Shown here piece by piece: positions 10,301 to 21,105 of a DNA stretch of 64,000 nt (position 1 is its first letter; the number at the start of each line of letters is the position of its first letter). This stretch comes from Spodoptera frugiperda. Lineage: Eukaryota > Arthropoda > Insecta > Lepidoptera > Noctuidae. The stretch lies in assembly GCF_023101765.2 (NCBI RefSeq), contig NC_064227.1, positions 7,821,592 to 7,885,591 of the forward strand, written 5' to 3'. The position numbers and the translations under genes were made by a program. The notes beneath the pieces are model-generated. The model worked only from the letters and a program-made list of their open reading frames with translations, had not been told where the DNA came from and made no database searches.

Positions 10301-13266
10301 ATAATAAATTATCATTCACCGTTTTCTACAAAATACGGTCACAAAGTTGAAGGACCTTTGAGGTGATTTGTAAACAAAATTATTCACAAAACGGTGTTTC
10401 ACACAAACTAGTTTTTTAAATTATTTCATTCAAAAAAGTTTAAATTGTGATCTCCAACCTGGAGATTATAACAAACGATCCTATACATTCCGCTACAGGC
10501 CTAGCTATAAAATTTATTAATGTATGTTGTCGTTTACTGGCAGCAAATTGTTACATGAACGAGGGAGATGGGGTCAAAACAAAATATTCTGGAAACCGTC
10601 CATAGCTCACATCCATAACACGCATCTTTCCATATAGGTAAAACATAGCTTAGCTGAGTCCGTTTCCACCAGTACTAAGCTATATGTACCAATGAATATG
10701 ATTGGTGGAAGCCAAACGTATCCACAGCAACGTAGCATAGCACATCTCTGATGGAAAACCACCCATTCATGATAATTAATAATTATGTATAGTATACAAG
10801 CTCATTATCAAAAAACTTCTTAATTAAAAATACTCATTATTGTTTGTATTAAATTGAGGTCATGTCATAACCTTAGGTTAAAAATAATTATTCGCACGCT
10901 GGGAGCGTGTTCCGTGATCTTAATTAAAAAAACATAATATACACATCACGCCTGCTTTACTACAAGAGGTGGGCAGATAAGCAAACTTCTTTATCATCAA
11001 TCATTTAAAGTATTTAATACTTGACTTGTATATTTTTTTTATGAAATAAGCCGGTAAACGAGCTGACGGATCACCTGATGGTTAGCAATCGCCACCGCCC
11101 ATGGACACTTGAAACACTAGAGGCGTTACAAGTGCGTTGCCGGCCTTTTGGGGGTTAGGAATTTAAGGCCTGTTGGGGAATTAGCGATTGGGAAGGGGGG
11201 TAATTGGGTCTCCGGTAACCTCACTCACAAAAAGCAAGAAATTTATTTGAACGCTTAAAATGTTTGGTATAAAATAATGTCAGTACTATTTTATCTTATT
11301 AAGAAATCGAACATTGGACTTTGTACTCATCGAACACGTATTAAAAATTATGATTATTAGACATTATATACTTAAAACAAAATCTTCATCTCAAGTGACA
11401 TACATAATTAATATTTTTCCGACACAGAATTGTTTGACCAAAGTGCATGTTTATGTTTTTTGTTAATGTTTGCAAAAAATATCACATTCTTGCATTCTTT
11501 ATAGCACGTTGCTATGTCGTGCAACGGACGGTACAAAGTTCGATTCCCGCCCGCGACTGTTACTACGATCTGTAACTGCATGTGATTGTTACATCATTAT
11601 TGCTAGACCTACTTGTGAGACCTAGTTACCTAGTGTTTATATATTATATACGTATTTGTAGGAAGATTACATATGTTTTACTATTATTTTTAGGTATTTT
11701 ATAAATAAACTCACAAAAAGATCTATTCTTATTTAAGATATATTTTTGTACTTTACATTTTAGAAATATAAATACAAATTATTTAGTTTTATTATTATAT
11801 TTATTTATTCTGCAGTAACAAATAAAACAAATCATACCTATATATAATATTTAAACATTTTTTTATACAACAAATAAAGCAGATGCTTCTAATTATTTAA
11901 TTTCTAAATTATAAGTAGGTTTATTCTCCTCAACTTTGCATGAAATATAAAAGGAATATAAACTCAATGGTCACACCTGCGCCGCATAACCAGTTACGTG
12001 GAGATCAAAATATTATACCACCTGTTATAATAACATAAACTAACATAGTACATAATATAAAAGGTACATAAGTGGTGAAAAGTGGTTGTTACATTGCAAA
12101 TGTGTATCTCTGTCTACCGTTTGGGGGATTAAAATGGGTCTGTGGTATATTAGCTTATGCCAGCAGCTTCGCTCGCGTTTCGGTGGGATAAAAATTATCC
12201 TATCACCCAAGTCAGCTCATACCCTGTCTGTATACCAAAATTCATTAAAATCCGTTCAACATTTTCAACGTGATTAACGGATAAATATCCAAATAAACAA
12301 ACTTTCACATTATACGTAATATTAGTGCGATTCATTAAATTAAATAATTAAATTCATTCAGTTATTCATAATACTTTGAAAGAGTATAAATCTAATTAGC
12401 AAAGATATTAATCAGATTGATTACTTAAATAAATATTGAACATTCATATAAAAAAGAACTCGTAAAACAGTCGTTTAAAAAACCTGTGTCAATATTTAAA
12501 AACGATGAAATAAAAGGCATTATTAATTGTATGCGCGCGCAAAACTTGCTTAATGATAAAATTAATGCATTAGCAATCTGTCTCTAACCAGTCTGTTAGC
12601 ATTATAGCATTTCTAAACGTAAATCATTTCAGTACTATCCATCTTAGTGAATTTTACAAGACAAATCTTTTTACATAGTTACTACATAATATAAAACAAA
12701 GTCGCTTTCTCTGTCCCTATGTCCCTTTGTATGCTTAAATCTTTAAAACTATGCAACGGATTTTGATGCGGTTTTTTTAATAGATAGAGTAATTCAAGAG
12801 AAAGATTTATATGTATAATACATGCATAATATATCACCATTGCACCCATGCGACGCTGGGGCGGCTAGTAAATAATATAATAAAGATTTCAGAGTAAAAA
12901 TAATATGCTAGAGTTTAAAATTACTAGAGAAAGTATCTTACCTTCAACTGGGAATATGATCTTCTGTTCAGTTCGACCGTAATAGTCATCGAACTCCGGT
13001 GGTTTGCTGGTTCCTTCGCTCAGGGTCTGACCCTGCGCTACTGGCATCGGCAGGCTGTTCACTGGCAGGGCCACTGCCGGCTTCTTACTCAGCCGCAACT
13101 TCTTCAGAATCTGCTGTTTCACGAACTCTATCCGCGCCTGAGTCAACTCAGTCACACTCAGGTCTCCATTAGCGCAATTAGCACAGTAACTCCCTAACAA
13201 CTCCCCTTTTAAACTTAAACAACTACTGACTAGTATAAACACGATCACACTCAGTAATTTACCCAT
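1061..13266 (-). CDS. Actbeta: Activin/inhibin-beta type TGF-beta ligand, 3' partial
   Basis: This is a secreted precursor of a dimeric TGF-beta family ligand that signals through activin-type receptors and Smads. Coding exons are 12942-13266, 2489-2595, 1910-2128 and 1061-1336, with phases 1, 0, 0, 0. They join without a stop to give 309 codons. Residues 1-21 form a signal peptide. A CxxC near residues 28-31 and a following helix resemble inhibin-beta prodomains. Residues 109-217 hold the rest of the prodomain. KRRR at 242-245 is a furin-type site. The mature part starts with C251, then C258-C259, a GWDDWI stretch near 271-276 and CKGSC at 287-291, the start of the cystine knot. The CX6CC spacing plus the GWxxWI and YFCxGSC motifs fit activin-beta better than BMP. 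Intron 1 is 10.3 kb. The final exon, with the last knot cysteines, is not in the window. The paralogue name is inferred. Confidence 0.88.
1337..2488 (-). other. Activin-like gene introns 2 and 3
   Basis: Apart from exon 3 (1910-2128) I see nothing but AT-rich intron here. Confidence 0.6.
1910..2128 (-). CDS. Actbeta: Activin-like ligand, coding exon 3
   Basis: This exon is 219 bp (73 codons, phase 0 on both sides), with acceptor TTTTTAG and donor CAG|GTAAATG. It encodes the later prodomain, including the GWVRVELAWAVRVWL strand typical of TGF-beta propeptides, and ends HVACRTCQ (residues 145-217). Confidence 0.86.
2489..2595 (-). CDS. Actbeta: Activin-like ligand, coding exon 2
   Basis: The acceptor TTTCCAG and donor AAG|GTATGTG bound 107 bp. 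In phase with exon 1 it encodes a prodomain segment containing ECLTSGRYPFKCLQFELP (residues 109-144), a TGF-beta propeptide beta-strand region ending in VVELWFYK. Confidence 0.85.
2878..3075 (-). mobile_element. tRNA-headed SINE (family E)
   Basis: It contains GTGGGTGCGTTTACAAACAT, ACACATGACACCCAGACCCG and AACAACAATTTGTGGATCAC, matching the copies at 13790-13975 and 35872-36035 in the same or opposite sense. The tRNA-like head is degraded. Confidence 0.6.
4943..5109 (+). mobile_element. Family B repeat
   Basis: GAGCTGCGGCCTACTAGCGG to GGATGATTTTCCCCCC plus an A-rich tail. Confidence 0.75.
5220..5370 (+). mobile_element. Family B repeat
   Basis: CTGGAGCTGCGAACTACCTA to ACATGATTTTCCCCTTAAAA, a second copy 110 bp after the first. 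Confidence 0.75.
5403..5566 (+). mobile_element. Helitron 3' end, non-autonomous
   Basis: The element ends GCGAAACGAAGTTCGCTGGG then TTTGCTAGT, that is a subterminal hairpin (GCGAA...TTCGC) and a CTAGT terminus, the hallmark of lepidopteran Helitrons. Confidence 0.65.
6135..6245 (-). mobile_element. Family D SINE tail fragment
   Basis: ACGCCTTTTATCACCGAAGG and GGCAGAGGTGTACATTATGG are the reverse complement of the 3' part of the SINE at 18812. Confidence 0.6.
7040..7146. repeat. 31-bp minisatellite, about 3.5 copies
   Basis: CTACGAGTGCTACG-type starts occur at 7040, 7071, 7102 and 7133, exactly 31 bp apart, with A+T-rich spacers. It contrasts sharply with the AT-rich intron around it. Confidence 0.75.
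7640..8030. mobile_element. Family C foldback element
   Basis: Segments GCTATGTAGTTATGCTAAGA, AACATAGCCTAGCTGAGTC and GTAGCATAGCACATCTCTGG are shared with the other family C copies. The inside is rearranged. Confidence 0.6.
8612..8733. mobile_element. Foldback MITE, relative of 39066-39210
   Basis: The left end ACGGTAAAACGGGATGAATA pairs with the right end TATTCACCCAGTTTTACGGT. The centre is AT-rich. Confidence 0.6.
9400..9495 (+). mobile_element. tRNA-headed SINE fragment (family E)
   Basis: GGCTGGTGCGGTGGCTGGGC (box A-like) and AAGCGAATTCGATTCC (box B-like) match the head of the copy at 35872, followed by GAGCAACACTTCGTGTTA. Confidence 0.5.
10605..10768. mobile_element. Family C fragment
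   Basis: AAACATAGCTTAGCTGAGTC, CCAATGAATATGATTGGTGG and TAGCATAGCACATCTCTGAT. It is the right half of the element. Confidence 0.65.
11031..11235 (+). mobile_element. Family A repeat
   Basis: It starts after a T-run with AAGCCGGTAAACGAGCTGAC and carries ACCTGATGGTTAGCAATCGC, CCCATGGACACTTGAAACAC and GCCGGCCTTTTGGGGGTTAG. It is truncated near the CCTCACTCACA segment. Confidence 0.75.
11508..11660 (+). mobile_element. tRNA-headed SINE fragment
   Basis: GCTATGTCGTGCAACGGACG is followed by a box B-like AAAGTTCGATTCCCGCC and an AT-rich tail. The box A region is degraded, so it is not a functional tRNA gene. Confidence 0.4.
12140..12335 (+). repeat. Dispersed repeat, copy 1
   Basis: GTCAGCTCATACCCTGTCTG TATACCAAA followed by AAAATCCGTTCA and ending ATATTAGTGCG, shared with 30835-30972. 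The superfamily is uncertain. Confidence 0.6.
12690..12870 (+). mobile_element. Helitron-like 3' end
   Basis: TCGCTTTCTCTGTCCCTATG, GCAACGGATTTTGATGCGG and the end GCGACGCTGGGGCGGCTAGT match common moth Helitron fragments. Confidence 0.55.
12942..13266 (-). CDS. Actbeta: Activin-like ligand, coding exon 1
   Basis: It starts at the ATG at 13264-13266 and encodes MGKLLSVIVFILVSSC, a clear hydrophobic signal peptide, followed by the N-terminal prodomain (residues 1-108 plus one base). The donor reads GAAG|GTAAGATA. The 5' flank up to about 13450 is CpG-rich, unlike the surrounding DNA, which fits a promoter or 5' UTR. Confidence 0.88.
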
Positions 13267-13460
13267 CGCGGTAAATTCCTACGACGCAGACAATTGAAAT
13301 AGTAGAGGAGATCGAGACGCATGCGTGCGGTGACGGCGACGTTAGGCGCGCAACTGACACGCGTGAAAAAATACACGGATTAATATACGATGCGTACGCG
13401 CAGGCTCGCGCTCTCTGGGGGTGTTCCGTTGAGATTTTTTTTTTCATGTTTTATCGGAGC
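13267..13460 (-). promoter_or_regulatory. CpG-rich 5' flank of the activin-like gene
   Basis: About 200 bp just upstream of the start codon is strikingly rich in CG dinucleotides (GACGGCGACG, ACGCGTG, GCGTACGCGC), while the surrounding DNA is AT-rich. This suggests a 5' UTR and promoter region. No TATA box or initiator could be fixed. Confidence 0.4.
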
Positions 13461-13789
13461 ATTGTTCCCCGGAGGTCGAGCGGTGGACAATGGACTTGCG
13501 TGCGCCGGCGCATCATAAATCGTCGGTTTCACTGTCCCTTATTGTGTTTTCCTCTTGTTTACGATTGTGTGGAGCTTTTGATGTTGTTTTGATGTTTGTC
13601 GCTCCGTCTCTGTCTAGTCATATCTTGGGACAAAGTCTCACCTCGTTGAAGTTACAGGGTGTGGGTTTGAGTGATAGGCGGAAGCGATTTACTATTTATA
13701 ATAGGGGCTGTAGGTATATTATTGGGTATTCTGGTAATTGAATAATGGTTTATGATCTGTTGATTTTTTTATACCTTTGACGTACACTA

Positions 13790-13978
13790 TGATTTTCTTC
13801 TGTGCCGTGTGTGGTTTACAAACATAATGTACAAGTTCACATCATTCGTATCACATTCAGATACAAAACAACAATTTGTTACGCACACAAAAAGTTGCTC
13901 CGTGCGGGACTCGAGTCCGCTACACGTTACGCGGCAGTCGGTTTGCCAGTCACCGCACCAATCGTGCAATCAAATTCT
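13790..13978 (-). mobile_element. tRNA-headed SINE (family E)
   Basis: A reverse copy with GTTTACAAACATAATGTACA, AACAACAATTTGTTACGCAC, a degraded box B (GACTCGAGTCCGC) and CACCGCACCAATCGTGCAAT. The 60-65 codon frames here are by-products of the repeat. Confidence 0.65.
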
Positions 13979-14795
13979 TATTGGAGAATATAAGGTATCT
14001 ATATAAGCTTTCTATGTATTCTAAACAGCTCGAGCCTTTACAAATCTTGGCCGAATAAAAAGTACACCCATTCCTGAGCTTAAATCTAAGGCTAAATATA
14101 TTTTTTTAATCTAATTTAGTTTTGCCTTCTTGCCATTAACGTGGCGACGCTGCCAGCCAAATTTTCAGCCAAGCAGTTAATTTCCTCGTCGACTCGTAGA
14201 TCAAAAAATATTTTTTGCTTTTTTACTTACAGTTTCATATCATACGCAATGTACTAGACAACAATTATAAGACACGTTTCAACTGTAGGTACATATAAAT
14301 AAGATACAGTAGATGACTAATGATGACCCTCCCTGAACAAATTTCATCATCGCCAAGACCTCCTCGCTCCCTCTCATAACAAACTCACACCGGATAATGA
14401 GGTCAAGCAATATCAGACAATATGGTAATACACAAACCGGACTCTACTGACTCTATCGACTCTATGTAGAGTTACTTATCGTGTCAGTTCCGTAGTAGAG
14501 CTACGTCCGGGGTTGAAGTTTAATTGCAACCCCATAGTAAAGTTTTGGTAGATAAACAGCTATTTATAGAGTCGGTGTTCTGATTGTACTGAATGGAATG
14601 TGGTTCAAAGTTTTAGAATTTTTGTACACATTATTTTTATGGTATAAATCGGAAAACGATCAGACGATATAAGTTTTTAAACTGACATGGTCACTAACAC
14701 TATTATTAGAACTTATGACGGGATATTTACCATGTTTATTCACTTCGATGAGTTTCCGATATTTCGGCACTGTTGCAAGCGCCATGATCACGGAT

Positions 14796-14998
14796 TAACT
14801 GACGGATCGCCTGATGGTAAGCAATCGCCGCCGCCCATGGACACTTGAAACACCAGAGGCGTTACAAATGCGCTGCTGGCCTTTTGGGGGTTATGAATTT
14901 AAGGGTTGTTGGGGAATCGAGGATTGGGAAAATTGGGAAGGGGTGTTATTGGGCCTCCGGTAACCGACACGGCATTCGGTCACACAACGAAATTTCTA
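14796..14998 (+). mobile_element. Family A repeat
   Basis: CTGACGGATCGCCTGATGGT to GGGCCTCCGGTAACCGACAC. It is truncated at the left. Confidence 0.75.
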
Positions 14999-15745
14999 CT
15001 CATATGAAAGTTTTTAGTGATTAAAGTACTCTTAACCTACGAGCATGCATAAAAAGATTGATGACTGTTGATGAAGCGAAAGAGGTATGTAAGACTCGTA
15101 GCAATTGTTGTTCCAAAATTGCCTAATTAAGGATTAATTGAAATAAATGCAGACAACTTTAAATAAAAACGTTTCACATGTTTTAAAAAACAATTAAAAA
15201 AGAAGCATTTTCTAAAATCGCAGTTTTATCTTTAACTATCTACCATTATTTATTCTTTATCTAACTTACTGACCGTACATATGACTGATCTTTAATTACC
15301 ATACCCTGTCATCATTCCCATTAATAGGTAACTACTTTATCCAACCCGGTGCGTGAACCAAAGACCACGTGCTTGTTACCTATCCTAACAACCACGTGGT
15401 TGTAGATACCCATGCAATAATAACACCTTGTAGTTAGGCAGAAGCCTAATGATCCACCAAGGTCTTGGCTGACCAATCCCCAATCTCCAATGAAGAGCAA
15501 CTCCTATTCGGAACCGCCTATTTCGAATCGCCCACTCTGATAGGCTGTTCGCGTTATCAATGAAACTTATCACTACGAAAATGAAGCATTTTATATTACC
15601 ACAAGGCTAAAGTATACGAAATAACTAATTAATATTTTTAATGGAAACTATTTATTACATTTTAAAAATGTTGTCAGGTCATGAGAAATATTTTAAAAAG
15701 TTTACAAAATAATTTTCTAAAAAGTTACTTTAATTTATTCATTTT

Positions 15746-15900
15746 TTTTTATGAAACAATCCGGTTAACGAGCATATGTATCACCTGATGGTAAGCAATC
15801 GCCGCCGCTCATGGACACTTGAAACACCAGAGGCGTTACAAGTGCGTTGCCGGCTTTTTGGAGGTTAGGAATTTAAGGGTTATTGTTCGGGAATCGGTTT
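15746..15900 (+). mobile_element. Family A repeat
   Basis: A T-run then ATGAAACAATCCGGTTAACG, with the ATGGACACTTGAAACACCAG core. It stops near GGTTATTGTTCGGGAATCGG. Confidence 0.7.
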
Positions 15901-17964
15901 AGTATTCGTATACTTATAGAAAATATATTTTTGTAATTAACTATCGTAAGACATACTTAATTAACCGATAATAACGGTTTACTCACGTAAATGTACTGTG
16001 AAAAGATCTACTAGTTTCGAGTAACAGAGCGACTCTTCCTCATGAGCCACAGCCTTGGAGTAGCCTAAAAATTATAATGCTTAGATAGCTCTAAGAAGAA
16101 CCAATCGTTCAGCAACTATGACTGTGCATTCGTAATTTTATTATAAAATCATTTTCAATAAAAATACTTAAAAAAATAATGTACACAAGTTTTGTGCCCA
16201 CAAAACGTATAAGCAAAAAAATGTCCAGATTTACTGAGATATAAATATCTATTGACATTATACACATAAATCCTTGCAATACAAATATTAAAAGTATGTC
16301 AGTGGATACACTCGTGCGCAGCTGTTACCTTCAAACCGGCCCTTCCCACCCACGGCAAGACCAAAAGATGATGAAATTGCAAGTCACTTTGCGCGATATA
16401 TTTGCCCCAGATAGTAACTTCCTTAGCCGCGGTATTTTGCTAACCATTATCAAAGTTTTTTTTCTATATGTTATGTAGATGGTGTTCGTCAAAATGTTAT
16501 GCTATTGTATCAGATGGACAGACAAACGAATTAGTAAAAGAAAATAAAGATTTCGCGGGATGAAAACACGCTTTTAACCTTGTTTTGGTTTTGTAACCTT
16601 GGATTTCGATGTTAAAGTTGCGTTTTCGCATAGAATAAATACCTAGTATAGATCAGTATGCTTTAAAATCAATATAGTATAATTAAAATACATACCGTTC
16701 CTAGATCATTACATCATACCTTTGTGGCAAAGGGGTAAACAGAAATTAAAGCACTGCCTACGATTGCATGCACAGGTACATAATTATTTAACTTCTACCA
16801 CTATCATGCAACTAGTCATACAATACAAATACGCTGGTAGAGTACCAACCCTGCACCTAATCTTTTCATAAAAAGTTACATAGTTTAATTTAATTTAAAA
16901 GATTAATCCATTTACTAAACAAATAATCATGTAATCATTAAGAAAAAGTCATTAAAATTGGCTGATTAAAGATTAGTTCGAGCCCATTTATACCAATACA
17001 TGGCTTTTCCACGTCTTATTTGACAAAAATTATTCATTCAAGCACCTAAAAGCAAGCTGCTAATTTGTAGTTGATTATATACATATACACATAATATGTA
17101 TGATTGACAAGTAAACAACCTCGTAACATTTATTTTTCTTCAGTATATTTACAGTCCATTCAACTTGTATGTCATTCTTACTTATGAAAATTCATTGCTC
17201 CTGAGATCAAGCAATTATTACAATAATTATTAATATTTGCTCGTATTTTACCTACTAGGTTTTGTCTGTGATTGCTGATTCTCATTGTAATAAGAATTTT
17301 AAAATCGCATTTCGCCAAATTCTCTTGTGAAATGTGACATATAATTATGTCGCATATATATTATACATTAGCTACAATTCAGTATTTTCTACCCAGAAGA
17401 CATATTTTGCTTAAAACTCATAGTATATTATGTTACAAATGATTTTCATTAATCAATTATATTTGATGCATTTAATTTACTATCTGTACGGTATGTATAC
17501 GTACAATATACTACTCGTACTATGCGTACAATTTAAAATTTAAGGCACTACCTGATCACATTCTGAGTCACTAAGTCTGATCTTCACAATCTATGAAAGC
17601 TGGTAAAAAATAAACAAATATCGGTGATTAAGACGAGGAGTCAATGACTTCAGTAAGTTCAAATAGCAATACCAAACATCTATCATTTTACAGTAAATCC
17701 ATAAGCCAATGGCAACTGCAAATCGTTTATTTACATTTTTATATGAATTAATGTACAAATACAGTAATAATCATCTTCATAATTGCTACCAGAGGGTTCG
17801 GGGAAACCGCAGTTTATGTCACAGAGTTTCTTGACCGTCCTTTTATGTACCTGACGTCCAAATCTAGACATTGGAGGGGTTTTCTTCCTTTTTCTTTAGC
17901 CATCTTCAATCTCTACTAGAGAGTAGGTCTCCTTCAGCGTGTGCTAACTTCTAATGTAATGATA

Positions 17965-18115
17965 AAAATGGTGTGCTATTTAGTTATACTACGAAGATGT
18001 AATAGTTAAGCCATGTAACGATGTGACCTTTTCCACTGATATTCAGCTATGTAGTTGTGCGAGGAAGATAGTAAGGAAGCCATTCATAGCACGCATCCAC
18101 AGCACGCTTAAAAAT
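17965..18115. mobile_element. Family C fragment
   Basis: TGTGCTATTTAGTTATACTA to TAGCACGCATCCACAGCACG. It is the left half of the element. Confidence 0.5.
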
Positions 18116-18811
18116 GCCCAAAAATAATTGGAGCAATATTTTTTGGAATGGTCTTACTATCTTATTTACGTACACAGGTAGAGTATTTATTACCAACCAG
18201 CTTCTGACTGCAGCTTCGCTCATGTTTCTATGTGATAATAAGTATCCTGTCTGTTATTCCAGACCATAATCTATACCTGTAACAAATATACACAAACTTT
18301 CATGTTTATAACATTAGTTAGAAAAATAAGTTAATACTTATGGACCAAGAATTAGTTTAAGGATAATAGTGTGTGTGCATAAAATATTTATACTTTAAAT
18401 TGTCTTTTTACAACTCAAATTATTCGTTTTCTGATTTAGTCAATAGGACCTAAGCTTTAGCCCATCTAGAATATTTGTAAATAAGGTAAATTAATTGACG
18501 CCATTTATCTTACCAGTTATATTTGACAACAAATTAAGTATCAATATAAATAAATATGTTTTTAGTTGTTACCTAAATGTAAATAAATAGTCATAGTCCT
18601 TAAGTTATGGAAAATTATTTGATCGTCAATGTTAAAGGTACGGCCAGCGGTGAAAATGTCGTTGAACTCAAAAATAGCATATTTTCCTTAACACTGGTAA
18701 CTGTAGCTAATTATTTTGACACATAAGTAGATAAATATTTGTAGTTTACAAGTTCATTGCATTAGGTTTAGAAGTTTTCTGGATTTAACTGCTTCTCATC
18801 TGATGATTGAC

Positions 18812-19112
18812 TGTTTCGTTAGTCGAGTGGTCGCAAGTGCGACTGCCGAACAAGGTGTCTCGGGTTCGATTCCCGGGTGGGGCAAAGTATTACTCGGCTT
18901 TTTTCGGATTTTCGATAATTTCTCGGTAGTAGCACGGAGTCTGGAATTGTGTCCAGTATATGGCAATAGGCTCACCCCCTATTACATGGGACTTATAACA
19001 CAAATTGTGAAATGTGGGTGTACATTGTATAGCGGCATTACGTGCCGTAATGTGCACCTCTGCCTACCCCTTTGGGGATAAAAGGCGTGACGTTGTGTGT
19101 GTGTGTTATCTG
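18812..19112 (+). mobile_element. tRNA-derived SINE (family D)
   Basis: The head TTAGTCGAGTGGTCGCAAGT (box A) and GGGTTCGATTCCCGG (box B) is followed by a body ending GGGGATAAAAGGCGTGACGT and a GT run. Tail fragments of the same family are at 6140-6240 (reverse), 12065-12135 and 26780-26875. Confidence 0.75.
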
Positions 19113-19914
19113 ATGATGGATTTCCACCACTCCTTTTTATTATTTAGTTTTAGTGTCTCCCACCTCTGCTTTTCTTAATTTTTAATGCAATTACTAACAC
19201 AATGATGATGATTTATTAAATTCTCTCACCATTGGAGAGTTTATTTTTCAGGTATAACTTAGCTAAGGTTTCTAATATTATTTTAAAGTCTACTATTGTA
19301 TATGTCTACTACTCAACTCGACCTACGGTTAGTGGAGGATTTGTCTTCAACAGTTAATTCCTTCAATAAATGGTTTGCCTAGTACGGTACTTAAACACCA
19401 ATTGTCGAATGAGACTATTCTTTTAAGAATAAAAGTCGACTAATTGCCAGTTTATTGGTACATTTGTATATGAATACTTTAAAAATATAAGAATGCACAA
19501 AGAACACAGTAGCGACAAGAAAAAGCAATAATAAAACTTTGCATATCAAATTATTTACATAGTAAAACAAATATTAATACATAAATATATGTATGTATGT
19601 ATGTCTATGTACATAAAGAAACCGGTCGATCCTACTAGGGGGCATTATACTCATGTCTTTAATCGATTTAAACGTTTTTGCAAAAATAATATTTTAAATA
19701 GTAGAGTGGTTGAATAGTGAGTAAGTGATAACAGTTATCTGGCTAAATATTTGCCAAGTTTAGGTACATTGTGTAAGTAAGTCAATCACGAGGTTTTTTT
19801 TTTAATGTGCTGTGGTATCACGCGGCCTGCGCGTGGAGAGTGCTGGTGTACTTACACTTTGATTTGTTTGGTTCTAGAAGTAAGGTTTTGTTCTTTTTGC
19901 AATGGGGGTATATC

Positions 19915-20075
19915 ATACAGTGACTTCTTCTGCCTTGGGTCAGGCGAGAGGGAGTGTCAGACTTTTACTGACTAAAAACCACTCCGTTCTTACTCCAGTT
20001 TTTCCCACGAGGTAGTCCGCAGCTCCGGTTCGGCATCAACCCTACTGATAGTTCTTTAAGGCGTGCGCGGAAATT
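19915..20075 (-). mobile_element. Family B repeat (reverse)
   Basis: GGCGAGAGGGAGTGTCAGAC to GGTAGTCCGCAGCTCCGG, then AACCCTACTGATAG and TTTAAGGCGTGCGCGG, a longer version of the family also seen at 54835-55040. Confidence 0.75.
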
Positions 20076-20350
20076 TTTGTAAATCTACAGTTTTAGTTTA
20101 TGGATAAGGAGAGGTACATTATCATTATTCGCCAATCATTGTATCTTATAGACGTATGTATGTTGTAGGGATATGCTTATTTCCATATTGATACGGCACG
20201 AAGACAGCCCTCAGTTTTAATTAGTATTTAAAAACTCTCAAGGATTTATTTCTAAAATGGCAATGTTATCTCTATACCAATTACCAAATTACCTCAATAT
20301 AAATTCTGTGTTTAAGTCTTTAACATCAGAGACATTGTATTTATTAAGTC

Positions 20351-20584
20351 TAGTGGTTCCCAACACGTGGTCCGTGGACCACTATACAAGACCACACCTC
20401 TGTCCAATAAATACCACGGTTAAAGCTCAAATTAAACTTGCAAACATCAACAGATTTTATGTATGAATGACAAAATCTGAGTGTTCCCACACTTAAATGA
20501 AAAAGGTAATAACAATAGTGATCCCTGACCTAACAAGAACGATATAAAAGTGGTACTTGACCAGGAAAAGGTTGAGCACCCCTG
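20351..20584. mobile_element. hAT-type MITE
   Basis: The ends TAGTGGTTCCCAACACGTGG and, inverted, CAGGGGTGCTCAACCTTTTC are typical of hAT. The flanking 8-mers ATTAAGTC (20343-20350) and ATTTAGTC (20585-20592) differ at one base. No coding capacity. Confidence 0.75.
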
Positions 20585-20796
20585 ATTTAGTCAATAGGGA
20601 TTCTTAGAATTCCACATTCTCCTACTACTAGCGTGTTCAAAACAAACTCTTGAATTGCCTATATTATTTATACTCACTCATATACATGCGTACATTGACC
20701 TCTACGCATTATATACACATTTCTATTGTCTTAAACGATATTAAGCCAGTAGATATATTTACTGAGCAAAGTCCAAGTAAATATTACTCTATTTTT

Positions 20797-21105
20797 ATGG
20801 TATAAACCGGTAAACGAGCAGACGGATCACCTGATGGTAAGCAATCGCCGCCGCCCATGGACACCCGAAACATTAGAGGCGTTATAAGTGCGTTGCTGGC
20901 CTTTTGAGGGTTAGGAATTTAAGGGTTGTTGAGGAATCGGGGATTGGGAAGATTTGGAAGGGAGGTAATTGAGCCTCCGGTAACCTCACTCACACAACGA
21001 AACACAACGCAAGCGTGTTTAACCTCGGTTTTCTGTGAGGCCGTGGTATCACTCCGGTCAAGCCGGCCCATTCGTGCCGAAGCATGGCTCTCACACACAT
21101 AAACG
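20797..21105 (+). mobile_element. Family A repeat, nearly full length
   Basis: From ATGGTATAAACCGGTAAACG through AACACAACGCAAGCGTGTTT to GAAGCATGGCTCTCACACAC. It is followed directly by a piece of SINE family E in reverse (to about 21185). Confidence 0.75.

Larger units (their letters stand above)
2596..12941 (-). other. Activin-like gene intron 1 (10.3 kb)
   Basis: This is a large intron with no supported coding exon. It holds SINE-like copies (2878-3075, 9405-9495), two family B repeats (4943-5109, 5220-5370), Helitron-type ends (5405-5566, 12690-12870), family C foldbacks (7640-8030, 10605-10765), a 31-bp minisatellite (7040-7146), a foldback at 8612-8733, a family A repeat (11031-11235), a tRNA-headed fragment (11510-11570) and a repeat near 12140-12335. 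The rest is AT-rich DNA in which I recognise nothing. Confidence 0.6.

Noticed and set aside
13490..13741. 83-codon plus-strand frame upstream of the activin-like gene
   Set aside because: No recognisable domain or splice support. It overlaps the likely promoter region.
18812..18890. tRNA gene
   Set aside because: Box A and box B are present, but the sequence does not fold into a full cloverleaf and continues into a SINE body.
19580..19620. ATGT microsatellite as a functional site
   Set aside because: A short TATG run only; ordinary for this kind of DNA.
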